Below, in pieces: positions 49,833-61,667 of a stretch of 64,000 nucleotides of DNA. Origin of the DNA: JANPPS01 sp965246835 (GTDB taxonomy: Bacteria; Pseudomonadota; Alphaproteobacteria; Acetobacterales; Acetobacteraceae); NCBI GenBank assembly GCA_965246835.1, contig CBDFFQ010000001.1, positions 2,852,001 through 2,916,000 on the forward strand, read 5' to 3'. Position 1 is the stretch's first letter, and the number at the start of each line of letters is the position of its first letter. Under the pieces are notes generated by a model that was given only the letters and a program-made list of their open reading frames with translations, searched no databases and was not told the origin of the DNA. Both the position numbers and the translations under genes were made by a program.

Positions 49833-50992
49833 TGGCGGGCGACCTCCACGAGCGCAGCATCCGATCCACGGGCGCCGATGATGCTGAGCCCCACCGGCAT
49901 TCCGTCCAATGTGGCCCCCGGCAAGCTGATCTGCGGATGTCCGGCGAGCCCGCCTTGCGCACACAGGCAGGCGATCTGGGATCGCACCGCCTCCATCTCC
50001 GGCAAGGGCAGGCCCCGAAGCGGCGCCGGGAATGGGGTGGTCGGCAGGCACAGGATGGTGCCGGGCGGCAGCAACTCGGCCATCCGCCCCCGCGCCTCCT
50101 GTCGCATCAGCGCGGCCCATTCGCGGTCCGCCAACGGAATTGCGGCCGTGGTGGCGAGGCCGCGGGCGACGCTGAAGGCGAAGCGCGGGTTATGCGCCTC
50201 GATCCACGGCCGGAACGTCTCCCAGGCCTCGATCGGCTGTAGCGTGCGTTGCGCCCGGGTCCAGACCGAGAGGCCCGGCGGCGCCATGATCGTGTCCTGC
50301 GCCGGGCCAACCAGGCGCTGCAACCGGTCGATCATCGGGGCGAGCGCCGCAATCATCGCCGGCCCGGCGAACCCGAACGCGTCGGTCGCGCGCAGCAGCC
50401 GCGTGGGAAGCGGACCGCCCCCGGGTTCCTGCAACATCACCGCCGAGACCCGGGCGAAAATGGCGCCATCGCGCGCGAACCAGCCCGTGGTGTCGGAGCT
50501 CGGCGCCTGCTGCATCATGCCGTGGATCGGCACGCGCCCATGCGTCGGCCGGATGCCGAACAGGCCGCAGAAGCTGGCGGGCACCCGGACGGAGCCGCCG
50601 GTATCGGTGCCGAGCGCCATGTCGCACAAGCCGGACGCAACGGCCGAGGCCGAGCCGGAGCTGGAACCGCCCGGCACCCGCCCGGGCGCCGCCGGGTTCA
50701 CGGGCGTTCCATCGAACTGGTTTTCTCCCAATATACCGAGGGAGACTTCGTCCGTGACGGTCTTCCCGATCAGGGTGGCGCCGGCGTCCAACAGCGTCTG
50801 CACCGCCCAGCTATGCCGCGTCGGCAGCGGATGCGCCCGCGCCCAGTCCGGGTTGCCGCCCCCGGTCGGGTGCCCGGCGATGTCGAACAGGTCTTTCGCG
50901 GCAAATGTGAGGCCCCGTAGCGGGCCGGTCGGCGCCCCCTCGATGCGAAGGCGGGGGCCCGGAAGGAAAGGGTTGGTCGAGAGCGGTTCCAT
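49823..50992 (-). CDS. Amidase-signature hydrolase heading the operon
   Basis: 389 residues from ATG 50992 (further in-frame starts upstream lie in the atpH leader). Lys33 in FAAKDLFDIAGHPTGGGNP, cis-Ser near 111 in PGGSSSGSASAVA, nucleophile Ser134 in DTGGSVRVPASF. It is shorter than AtzE and has no own small subunit. The GGGNPDW and GMMQQAPSSDTTGWFARD stretches match a subgroup often called amidase in ureide clusters. As first gene it may perform the entry reaction on the imported substrate; this is inference. Confidence 0.85.
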   Translation of the reverse strand: MEPLSTNPFLPGPRLRIEGAPTGPLRGLTFAAKDLFDIAGHPTGGGNPDWARAHPLPTRHSWAVQTLLDAGATLIGKTVTDEVSLGILGENQFDGTPVNPAAPGRVPGGSSSGSASAVASGLCDMALGTDTGGSVRVPASFCGLFGIRPTHGRVPIHGMMQQAPSSDTTGWFARDGAIFARVSAVMLQEPGGGPLPTRLLRATDAFGFAGPAMIAALAPMIDRLQRLVGPAQDTIMAPPGLSVWTRAQRTLQPIEAWETFRPWIEAHNPRFAFSVARGLATTAAIPLADREWAALMRQEARGRMAELLPPGTILCLPTTPFPAPLRGLPLPEMEAVRSQIACLCAQGGLAGHPQISLPGATLDGMPVGLSIIGARGSDAALVEVARQWM

Positions 50993-51122
50993 GGCGGTCA
51001 CGGTGGACAAGCTGGGTCGCGGTGGCAAGGCGGCCCCACCCCCTTCCCCTGTCACAAACCCCATGCTAGACGCCCGTCCGCCGGCAGAACCAGCCGGCAC
51101 GACCTATTCGAGGAACCCCCGA

Positions 51123-51685
51123 GTGGCCTCTGGCACCACCTCCTCCAGCGGCGGCCTTGCCGATCGCTACGCGAACGCCCTCTATGCCCAGGCAGACGAG
51201 ACGGGCGCCCTGGACCAGACCGTGTCCGAGATGGATGCGCTGGGCCGGCTGATCGATACCTCGCCCGAGTTCCGCCGCCTGCTGGACAGCCCGCTGATCG
51301 ACGTGACCCAGGCCCGCACCGCCGCCACCGCCGTGCTGGCGCAGCAGGGGTTCGGCAAGCTGGTGCAGGATTTCGTGGGCGTCGTCGCCAACAACCGCCG
51401 CCTGAACGCGCTCCGCATCATCGTGCGCGGCTTCGCCGCCCTGGTCGCGCAAAAGCGCGGCGTGGTCGTGGCGCAGGTCAGCAGCGCCCACCCGCTGACG
51501 GACGTGCAGCGCGAGCAGCTGCGCGCCCGCATGATCGAGGCCGGGTACGGCCAGGTGAATATTGAAGACACGGTCGACCCGAGCCTGCTCGGCGGCCTCG
51601 TCGTGCGCGTCGGTGCGCGGCTGTATGACACGAGCTTGAAATCCCGGCTGCAGCGACTGCAGTACGCCATGAAGGGTGCCGCCTG

Positions 51686-51686
<1 letters not shown>
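51123..51686 (+). CDS. atpH: ATP synthase F1 delta subunit
   Basis: 187 residues from GTG 51123 with a GAGGAA site upstream. OSCP/delta family: LADRYANALYAQADETGALD, SEMDALGRLIDTSPEFRRLL, FVGVVANNRRLNALRIIVRG, VSSAHPLTDVQREQLRARM, DPSLLGGLVVRVGARLYDTS, LKSRLQRLQYAM. Stator connector between F1 and F0. First gene of atpHAGDC; F0 genes are elsewhere, as usual in alphaproteobacteria. Confidence 0.96.
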
Positions 51687-53217
<1,531 letters not shown>

Positions 53218-53218
<1 letters not shown>

Positions 53219-54096
53219 TGGCCAGCCTCAAGGCCCTTCGCGCGCGCATCAACAGCGTCAAGTCCACGCGCAAGATCACGTCCGCCATGAAGATGGTGGC
53301 GGCGTCGAAGCTGAAGCGCGCGCAGAGCCAGGCCGAGGCCGCGCGCCCGTATGCCGAGCGGATGCAGCGCATGCTGGCGGCCCTGGCCCGCAGCGCGGCC
53401 GGCAGCCCCACGGCCCCCACGATGCTGGTCGGCACCGGGCGGGACCAGGTGCAGCTGCTGGTGGTGGTGACCGCCGATCGCGGCCTGGCGGGCGGCTTCA
53501 ACACCAACGTCGGCCGCGCCGCCCGCAGCGCGATCCAGCGCCTCGAAGGACAGGGCAAGACCGTCAAGGTCATCACCGTGGGCCGCAAGGGCCGCGACTA
53601 CCTGAAGCGCGAATACGCCAGCCGGCTCGTGGGCGAATACAGCTTCGCCGGCAAGAAGCGGGTCGAGTTCTCGGACGTGAACGAGGTCGCGGCCAAGGTC
53701 ACGGCGATGCTGGCGGCGGGCGAGTTCGACGTGTGCACCATCATCTACAACCGTTTCGTCTCCGTGATCTCGCAGGTCCCGACCGAAAGCCAGTTGGTGC
53801 CCTTGTCGCTGCCGGACTCCGAGCCGGCGTCCAGCACCGCGGCCCAGTATGAGTTCGAGCCGGCGGAAGAAGAAATCCTGGCCGCGCTGCTGCCGCGCAA
53901 CATGGCCATCCAGCTTTTCCGCGCCCTGATCGAGAGCGCGGCCGGGGAGCAGGGGGCACGCATGTCCGCCATGGACAACGCCACCCGCAATGCCGGCGAG
54001 ATGATCAACAAGCTGACGCTCAACTACAACCGCACGCGCCAGGCCAACATCACGCGGGAGTTGATCGAGATCATCTCCGGCGCCGAAGCGGTCTAA
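53218..54096 (+). CDS. atpG: ATP synthase F1 gamma subunit
   Basis: 292 residues. MASLKALRARINSVKSTRKI start and the C-terminal MDNATRNAGEMINKLTLNYN, RQANITRELIEIISGAEA are canonical; TADRGLAGGFNTNV in the middle. Central rotor stalk. One-base overlap with atpA. Confidence 0.98.
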
Positions 54097-54110
54097 GAGG
54101 GACAATCCAG

Positions 54111-55541
<1,431 letters not shown>

Positions 55542-55542
55542 C

Positions 55543-55950
55543 ATGCCGACGCAGCTCGAGATCGTGGGGCCGGACCGGTTGCTGCTGTCGCAACCGGTGG
55601 ACATGGCCGTGATCCCGGCGGCGGAGGGGGACATGGGCGTGCTGCCGGGCCACGCGCCGATGATCGTGCTGCTGCAGGGCGGCACGATCGTGCTGCATGA
55701 GGGCGGCCGCCCGACCACGCGGCTTTATGTCAGCGGCGGCTTCGCCGAAGTGACGCCGGAGCGCTGCACGGTGCTGGCGGATGAGGCTATCCCGGTGGCG
55801 GAGCTGTCGCGGGCAACCGGCGCTGCGCGTTTGGCGGAAGCCGAGGCTGCCTATGCAGCGGCCGACAAGATGGATGTGCCGAACCTCGACCGTATCATGG
55901 GCCGCATGCAGTCCGCCCGCGCCATGATCGCGGCCGCCGAAGCCGCCTAG
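55543..55950 (+). CDS. atpC: ATP synthase F1 epsilon subunit
   Basis: 135 residues: beta-sandwich domain (EIVGPDRLLLSQPVDMAVIP, AEGDMGVLPGHAPMI, LYVSGGFAEVTPERCTVLAD) and C-terminal helices (AARLAEAEAAYAAAD). Starts 1 base after atpD. Last gene of the operon. Confidence 0.97.
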   Translation: MPTQLEIVGPDRLLLSQPVDMAVIPAAEGDMGVLPGHAPMIVLLQGGTIVLHEGGRPTTRLYVSGGFAEVTPERCTVLADEAIPVAELSRATGAARLAEAEAAYAAADKMDVPNLDRIMGRMQSARAMIAAAEAA

Positions 55951-56011
55951 GGCAACCCGGCGGTGCTTCGAACGTTGGCGCCGGGGTGATCAGTATCGAG
56001 TTCAGCGACTT

Positions 56012-56842
56012 ATGAAGCATTGGCAGCTGGCGGATGTGGCCTGGGACCGTTTCGACCCGTCCCAGGTCGATCCGGACATCGTGCCCCTCGTCAAAAGTGC
56101 GGCGATGGTCGAGCGGAACGGGGTCGATTACGCCGTCTATCTCGGCCGCGTGTTTAGCGACGACCCCGATTTCCGCGGCGCCGCCGACCGCTGGGCGGTC
56201 GAAGAAGTGCAGCACGGGGACGCCCTGGGCCAATGGGCCATGCTGGCGGACCCCGGCTGGGATTTCGACGCCGCATTCCAGCGGTATCGGGACGGCTACA
56301 AGCTCCCGCTCGACGCCGACGCCTCCGTGCGCGGCTCGCGGACCGGTGAGCTGATCGCGCGCTGCATCGTCGAGACCGGGACCAGCAGCTATTACACGGC
56401 ACTGGCCGAAGAAACCCGGGAGCCCGTGCTGGAGCAGGTGTGCCGGCTGATCGCCGCCGACGAATACCGCCATTTCAAGCTGTTCTACGATCACATGAAG
56501 CGATATCTGAGCCGGGAGGAACTCGGCGTGTTCTCCCGCTTGCGCATCGCGGCCGGCCGGGTGACCGAGACCGAGGATGACGAGCTGGCCTACGCCTACC
56601 ATTGCGGGAACGAGGCGGCGGGCGTGCCCTACGACCATAATCGCTGCATTGCTGGCTACATGAGCCGCGCGATGGGCTTCTACCGATTCCGCCACATCGA
56701 GCGGAGCATGGGGATGATCCTGAAATCAGTAGGATTGCCGCCACGGGGGCGCCTATCGACCATCAGCGCCAAGCTCGCCTGGAAATTACTGCAGCGCCGG
56801 CGGCGGAAATTCGTGGGTGAGCTGGAGCTGGCCTCCGCGTGA
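56012..56842 (+). CDS. Ferritin-like di-iron domain protein
   Basis: 276 residues, soluble. Four-helix-bundle metal motifs: Glu near 38, EEVQH at about 63-67, Glu residues in IVETGTSSYYTALAEE, and DEYRHF at about 149-154. This is the layout of rubrerythrin/acyl-ACP-desaturase-like ferritin-like proteins; a C-terminal basic tail (LLQRRRRKFVGE) follows. Activity unknown; iron or oxidant handling or desaturation are possible. Sits 61 bases after atpC but with its own leader, and is followed by a terminator. Confidence 0.78.
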   Translation: MKHWQLADVAWDRFDPSQVDPDIVPLVKSAAMVERNGVDYAVYLGRVFSDDPDFRGAADRWAVEEVQHGDALGQWAMLADPGWDFDAAFQRYRDGYKLPLDADASVRGSRTGELIARCIVETGTSSYYTALAEETREPVLEQVCRLIAADEYRHFKLFYDHMKRYLSREELGVFSRLRIAAGRVTETEDDELAYAYHCGNEAAGVPYDHNRCIAGYMSRAMGFYRFRHIERSMGMILKSVGLPPRGRLSTISAKLAWKLLQRRRRKFVGELELASA

Positions 56843-56850
56843 GGCGAAAA

Positions 56851-56882
56851 GCCCGCGCTCCGGGGAGCGCGGGCCATTTTCT
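56851..56882. terminator. Rho-independent terminator between convergent genes
   Basis: 10-bp arms GCCCGCGCTC/GAGCGCGGGC with loop CGGG (56851-56874), preceded by AAAA and followed by CATTTTCT, so it can work in both directions for the ferritin-like and DUF2852 genes. Confidence 0.88.
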
Positions 56883-56883
56883 A

Positions 56884-57279
56884 TCAGAGTGAGGCGTGAT
56901 CCACGATCGGGCCGCTGGTCCGGCCATTGCGCTCGGACATGAACTGGTCGAACTCCGACTTGTCCCGCGCCTTCCGAAGCCGGTCGAGATACGCGACGAA
57001 CTCCTTCTGCTCCTCCTCCAGCCGGCGAAGCGTGTCCGCACGGTATTCGTCGAAGGCCTCGTTGCCGCTGGCGTTGAAGCGCTTGCCCGCCTGGCGCCTC
57101 ATATTGTGCCACTGGCCCCGCGCCTCATGCCGCATGGCGCCGAGCCGCCCCGTCCAGGCGAGGTAGCCGAGCACGGCGAGCCCCACCGGCCAGAACACCC
57201 AGAACCCCAGCAACACGGCCGCGAACCAGGCCGGCCGCCCTACCTCATCCATCTTCGCCAGGATCATCACGCGCTCCAT
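56884..57279 (-). CDS. DUF2852-family membrane protein
   Basis: 131 residues from ATG 57279 (ATG 57267 also possible). One or two N-terminal helices (PAWFAAVLLGFWVFWPVGLAV), then SGNEAFDEYRADTLRRLEEE, EFVAYLDRLRKARDKSEFDQFM, the DUF2852 signature (FxxWR/EYRxxTLRRLEEEQ). Alphaproteobacterial family of unknown function. Confidence 0.88.
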   Translation of the reverse strand: MERVMILAKMDEVGRPAWFAAVLLGFWVFWPVGLAVLGYLAWTGRLGAMRHEARGQWHNMRRQAGKRFNASGNEAFDEYRADTLRRLEEEQKEFVAYLDRLRKARDKSEFDQFMSERNGRTSGPIVDHASL

Positions 57280-57324
57280 CGCTAATGTTAGCGGTCATCA
57301 CATTGGAGATGCGGGCAGGTTCTT

Positions 57325-57954
57325 TCAAGGGGCGGCTTTCCGCGCCGCGCGGGCGATGCCCAGCGATTGCAGATACAGCAGCAGCCCGGCCTCCAGCAGG
57401 TCCGCCGCCGGCATCGGCAGCATGCGGCGGTTGGGTCCCAGGAACAGCGCCGCCACGCCATGCGTCAGCGACCAGACATGCAGCGCCACCATCAGCGCCG
57501 GCGGACGGCTGCCAGCCGCGGTCGCGCACGCCGCTTCGGCCCCTTTGCGCAACACGGCAAAGGCGGCGTCGCTCGCCGTTTCCACGGCGGGATCGGCCTC
57601 GACGCCCCCGCCGAACATGGCACTATAGGCCGCGGGCTCACGGGCGGCGAAGGCGAGGTGGGCCCGGCCGCATCGCTCCAGCGCGGTCACCGCATCCGGC
57701 CGCCCCTCGGTGCGGGCCCGCTCCAGCGCGATGGCGAGTTGGTCGAAGCCGCGCCGGGCCACCTCGGCGATCAGGGCGTTGCGGTCGCGGAAATGGCGGT
57801 ACGGTGCCGCCGCACTCACGCCCAAACTGCGCGCGATCTCCGCCACCGCCAGGCCGGCCAGACCGCGGCTCGCGATCATGTCGAGCGCCCCGCGGACCAG
57901 CGCCTCGCGAAGATTGCCATGGTGATAGCCGCGTGGGTCCGCCTCGGTCGTCAT
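57325..57954 (-). CDS. TetR-family transcriptional regulator with WHG-type ligand domain
   Basis: 209 residues from ATG 57954. HTH: REALVRGALDMIASRGLAGL, AEIARSLGVSAAAPYRHFRD. The opening YHHGNLREALV and the C-terminal SLTHGVAALFLGPN are typical of the WHG (TetR_C_33) subgroup. 16 bases separate it from the upstream TetR gene, so they form a tandem pair. Confidence 0.9.
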   Translation of the reverse strand: MTTEADPRGYHHGNLREALVRGALDMIASRGLAGLAVAEIARSLGVSAAAPYRHFRDRNALIAEVARRGFDQLAIALERARTEGRPDAVTALERCGRAHLAFAAREPAAYSAMFGGGVEADPAVETASDAAFAVLRKGAEAACATAAGSRPPALMVALHVWSLTHGVAALFLGPNRRMLPMPAADLLEAGLLLYLQSLGIARAARKAAP

Positions 57955-57970
57955 GTGATCGAGGCATACA

Positions 57971-58690
57971 TCAAACGGAAGCGTGGCGCAGCCTAGATCC
58001 CGTGGGCGCCGCGCCGGCCCAGGCAGCCAGGCTGCCCTCGATATCGACGGCATAGGCCCGCAAGAACACCCGCACGGCCCCGTCCAGCACCCGGTCGATC
58101 GACTCCGCCGTCGGCTTCTCCGGCAGACGAAGCCGGCTGCGCATCACCACCCGCGCCTGGCACAGGGCGAAGAATTGCTCGGCTGCCAGCTCCGGGTCTG
58201 CCATGGCCAGGTGGCCCTGCGATGCCTGGCCCTGCAACCAGACCACCATCCGCGCAATGCCCCGGCGCGGTCCGGAATCATACAGCGTGCTGGCCAAATC
58301 GGGGAACGACCCGGCTTCCGAAACAACCATCCGGTCGATGGCCAGGACGGATGGCGAGATCAGCAGCCTGATCAGCCGCCGCCCGATCTCCTCGAGCGCC
58401 GCGCCGAGCGGGCCAGGCAGTGCGTCGAACGAATGCAGCAGGCTGCGCTCGCACTCGCGCTCCACATAGGCGCCGAACAGGGCGGCTTTGCTGGCGAAAT
58501 AGTGATAGACCGTGGCCTTCGAAACGCCCGCCTCGCGCGTGATGTCCGACATGCTGGCGCCCTCGTAGCCGTGCCGGGCGAACGCGTTCCCGGCGCAGTT
58601 CAACACCAATTCACGCTTGGTTTGGGCCTGTGTCGAACGCAGAGTGGCATCTCCCGTGATGTGTGACCGGCGGGGAACCGGAACCGTCAT
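57971..58690 (-). CDS. TetR/AcrR-family repressor, likely of the adjacent efflux operon
   Basis: 239 residues from ATG 58690. HTH: LVLNCAGNAFARHGYEGASM, SDITREAGVSKATVYHYFAS, followed by an AefR-like C-terminal domain (IDRMVVSEAGSFPDLASTLY). It is divergent from emrA-type efflux genes with a palindrome in between (58728-58737), the standard layout for a TetR repressor of drug efflux. Confidence 0.9.
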   Translation of the reverse strand: MTVPVPRRSHITGDATLRSTQAQTKRELVLNCAGNAFARHGYEGASMSDITREAGVSKATVYHYFASKAALFGAYVERECERSLLHSFDALPGPLGAALEEIGRRLIRLLISPSVLAIDRMVVSEAGSFPDLASTLYDSGPRRGIARMVVWLQGQASQGHLAMADPELAAEQFFALCQARVVMRSRLRLPEKPTAESIDRVLDGAVRVFLRAYAVDIEGSLAAWAGAAPTGSRLRHASV

Positions 58691-58723
58691 GCCAGCGTAA
58701 CCCAGTCAGGGGAACTTGCAAAA

Positions 58724-58740
58724 CTAAACCGTACGGTCTA
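58724..58740. promoter_or_regulatory. Putative TetR operator between the regulator and efflux operon
   Basis: CTAAACCGTACGGTCTA with perfect core ACCGTACGGT (58728-58737), 34 bases upstream of the regulator start and about 155 bases upstream of emrA. This ACCGTACGGT-type palindrome is typical for AcrR/TetR operators. A TTGCAA at 58717 just before could be a -35 box for the efflux promoter. Confidence 0.7.
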
Positions 58741-58895
58741 CTTCAGGCGCAGAGGGCGAGCTTCATGGACGATGATCGTGTCGGTTCCGGCCGGCTTAAA
58801 CGGGTTTCGCAACAAATCAGGACCGAATGCCCTCTGGCACCGCGGGGCACCCTTCGTCATTGTCGCGCCGGTATATCGCTGGACGGAATGCGTGG

Positions 58896-60131
58896 ATGAT
58901 GGACGGCTTGCCTAACGCGCCGGAGCGTTCGGGTGGAGAGTGGGGATATGCGTCCAGGCTGGACGGCGCCCCGCTATCGCCAGCCCCCCTCGATTGGGGC
59001 CATGGCCCGGCCGGCGCCCCCATCCAGCGCTGGACGCCCGCGCAGCCCCTGGACGGCAAGGATGGGCAGGACGGATCTGAAAAGAAGGATGACAAGCCGA
59101 AGCCGATGCCGCGCTGGAAAAAGGCGCTGTATTGGATCGTCGGACTCTCGCTCCTCGCGATCCTGCTGATCGCTGGCACGCTCTACTACCTCCATTCCCG
59201 CCATTTCGAGAGCACGGACGACGCGTTCATCGACGGCAACATCTCCCAAGTCTCGTCGCAGGTCGCGGGCCGTGTGACCCAGATCGCGTTCGCCGATAAC
59301 GACCAGGTCGGCGCCGGGCAAGTGCTGGTCCAACTCGATCCGCGCGACCTGCAGGTGAAGCTGGACAATGCCCGGGCGCAGCGCGTGCAGGCCGCAGCGC
59401 AACTGGACCAGGCCCGCGCGCAACTCGGCCTCCAGCAGGCGAGCCTCGAACAGGCCGGCGCCAATGTGCGGGTGACCGAGGCCGATCTGGGCCAGGCGCA
59501 GGCCGACCTGGCCCGGTTCCGCGCCATCGACCCCAAGGCCATCACCCGGCAGCAACTCGACACCGCCGGCGCCACCACTCGCTCGGCGGCCGCCCGGCTA
59601 GATGCCAACCGCCAAGCCGTCCAGGCCGCCCGCGCCCAGATCGAGGCCCAAAAGGCCGCAGTCGCTGCCGCGCAGGCCTCCCTGTCCCAGGCCGATGTCG
59701 GGGTTGCGAACGCCGAGTTGCAGCTTTCCTACACCAGGATCATGGCACCCGCGGCCGGCCGCGTCAGCAGGCGGACGGTCGAGCTCGGCAACTATGTCAG
59801 CGCCGGGCAGTCGCTGCTTGCCGTGGTGCAGCCCGGGCTGTGGGTCACGGCCAATTTCAAGGAAACCCAGCTCGCCGACATGCGGGCCGATCAGGAGGTG
59901 CGGGTCCGGGTCGACGCCTGCCCGGATACCGACCTTGCGGCCCGGGTCGAGAGCTTCCAGGCGGGGTCCGGCTCCATCTTCAGCTCGCTCCCGGCTGAGA
60001 ACGCGACCGGCAACTATGTGAAAGTGGTGCAGCGCGTGCCCGTCCGGCTCCGCTTCGTGGATAAGGACGCGGCGGCGCGGTGCCGGCTGGCACCGGGCAT
60101 GTCGGTCACGCCGCGCGTCACGGTCCGCTGA
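58896..60131 (+). CDS. EmrA-type membrane fusion protein (HlyD family)
   Basis: 411 residues from ATG 58896 (ATG 58899 equally possible). A long cytoplasmic N-terminus (about 75 residues), one helix LYWIVGLSLLAILLIAGTLY, then the barrel-sandwich hybrid split by a coiled coil: RHFESTDDAFIDGNISQVSS, long Ala/Gln-rich hairpin, SYTRIMAPAAGRVSRRTVEL, WVTANFKETQLADMRADQEV. Links the inner membrane pump to the outer membrane factor. Confidence 0.93.
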   Translation: MMDGLPNAPERSGGEWGYASRLDGAPLSPAPLDWGHGPAGAPIQRWTPAQPLDGKDGQDGSEKKDDKPKPMPRWKKALYWIVGLSLLAILLIAGTLYYLHSRHFESTDDAFIDGNISQVSSQVAGRVTQIAFADNDQVGAGQVLVQLDPRDLQVKLDNARAQRVQAAAQLDQARAQLGLQQASLEQAGANVRVTEADLGQAQADLARFRAIDPKAITRQQLDTAGATTRSAAARLDANRQAVQAARAQIEAQKAAVAAAQASLSQADVGVANAELQLSYTRIMAPAAGRVSRRTVELGNYVSAGQSLLAVVQPGLWVTANFKETQLADMRADQEVRVRVDACPDTDLAARVESFQAGSGSIFSSLPAENATGNYVKVVQRVPVRLRFVDKDAAARCRLAPGMSVTPRVTVR

Positions 60132-61667
60132 ATGGCGGCGGCCCAAGCCGACCTGCCGCGCTCCGCGGCCGGGCCGAATTCGCCCTGGCTGCTGGCGGTC
60201 ATCGTCTCGATCGCGACGTTCATGGAGGTGCTGGACACCACGATCGCGAACGTGGCGCTCCGTCACATCGCGGGCTCCCTCGCGGCCAGCCAGGATGAGA
60301 GCACCTACATCATCACCAGCTATCTGGTGAGCAACGCGATCATCCTCCCCATCAGCGGCTGGCTTAGCAACGTCGTCGGGCGGAAGCGCTTCTACATGCT
60401 GTGCGTGGCGTTGTTCACGATCAGCTCCGTGCTGTGCGCCTTCGCCACCAGCCTGCCGATGATGCTGCTGTTCCGCGTGCTGCAGGGGTTGGGCGGCGGC
60501 GGGTTGGCGCCCACGGAGCAGAGCATCTTCGCCGACAGCTTCACGCCCAAGCAGCGGGCGATCGCCTTCTCCCTGTATGGCTTCACCATCGTCACCGCCC
60601 CGGCCATCGGCCCGGTGCTGGGCGGCTACCTGACCGACGCCTATTCCTGGGAGTGGGTGTTCCTGATCAACCTCCCCGTGGGCCTGCTGTCGCTCACGCT
60701 CACCTGGCTGTTCGTTTATGACAGCCCCTTGGTGATCAAGGAGCGCGCGGCATTGCTGGCCCGCGGCCTCAAGATCGACTACGTGGGCTTCCTGCTGGTG
60801 GCGCTGGGCTTCGGCTGCCTGCAAGTCGTGCTGGACCGGTTCGAGCGCGAGGACGGGTTCTCGTCCCCTATGATCCTCGGCATGACGATCGTCTGCGTCG
60901 TATCCCTGCTCACCCTGATCGTGTGGGAGCTGGCGCATCCTCAGCCGGTGATGAACCTGCGATTGCTGAAGAACCGCGGCTTCGCAGTAAGCTGCACCAT
61001 CATGTTCATGTTCGGCTTCATCATCGTCTCCACCACGCAGTTGCTGCCGCAACTCACGCAGGAGCTGCTGCATTACGACGCCACCACGGCCGGGAAGACG
61101 CTGGGTCTGGGCGGCCTGCTGACCTTGCTGGTGATGCCGGCCGCAGGGCTGATCACGGGCCGGCTGATCCAGCCGAAATGGCTGGTGTTCTCGGCGATGC
61201 TGGGGATCGCCGGCGCGTTGCACTACGCCGCGTCCCTCAGCCTGCAGGCATCGTTTGCGGACATCTCCACCTCCCGCGTGATCCAGGTGTTGTGGATGCC
61301 GTTCATCTTCATTCCGCTCTCGGCCGTGCAATTCACCGGGGTGCCGCCCGGGCAAAACCCGGACGCTAGCGCCATCATCAACCTGATGCGCAATCTGGGC
61401 GGCAGCTGGGGCGTCTCGGTCGCGACGACGGAGTTGCAGTGGCGCGGGCAGTTCCATCATGCCCGGCTCGCGGAGCACATCACGCCCTATGACGGCTTCG
61501 GCCTGCAAAGCTCGCTCGGCGCCATCGCGCGGACCGTGCAGCAACAGGCGACGATCATGAGCTATCTCGACGTGTTCACGATCCTCTCGATCGTCTCGTT
61601 GGCGGTGGCGCCGCTCGCCCTGCTGTTGCCGAAGATGCAGAAGGGGGCAGCAGCCAGTGGTCATTGA
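60132..61667 (+). CDS. EmrB-type drug efflux MFS transporter (DHA2)
   Basis: 511 residues, 14 membrane helices. DHA2 markers: FMEVLDTTIANVALRHIAGS, ITSYLVSNAIILPISGWLSN, RVLQGLGGGGLAPTEQSIFA, and PAIGPVLGGYLTDAYSWEWV with motif C. Starts directly after the emrA stop. Proton-driven export of hydrophobic drugs or toxic acids; substrate unknown. Confidence 0.95.
   Translation: MAAAQADLPRSAAGPNSPWLLAVIVSIATFMEVLDTTIANVALRHIAGSLAASQDESTYIITSYLVSNAIILPISGWLSNVVGRKRFYMLCVALFTISSVLCAFATSLPMMLLFRVLQGLGGGGLAPTEQSIFADSFTPKQRAIAFSLYGFTIVTAPAIGPVLGGYLTDAYSWEWVFLINLPVGLLSLTLTWLFVYDSPLVIKERAALLARGLKIDYVGFLLVALGFGCLQVVLDRFEREDGFSSPMILGMTIVCVVSLLTLIVWELAHPQPVMNLRLLKNRGFAVSCTIMFMFGFIIVSTTQLLPQLTQELLHYDATTAGKTLGLGGLLTLLVMPAAGLITGRLIQPKWLVFSAMLGIAGALHYAASLSLQASFADISTSRVIQVLWMPFIFIPLSAVQFTGVPPGQNPDASAIINLMRNLGGSWGVSVATTELQWRGQFHHARLAEHITPYDGFGLQSSLGAIARTVQQQATIMSYLDVFTILSIVSLAVAPLALLLPKMQKGAAASGH

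Noticed and set aside
49443..50120. Longer 226-codon frame containing the atzH-like gene
   Set aside because: The part upstream of 49832 lies inside the amidase gene in another frame; the AtzH/HpxZ similarity begins at the ATG at 49832.
50993..51122. Possible guanidine or other riboswitch ahead of the amidase operon
   Set aside because: The 130-base divergent spacer shows no ykkC-type conserved blocks or stable repeated hairpin.
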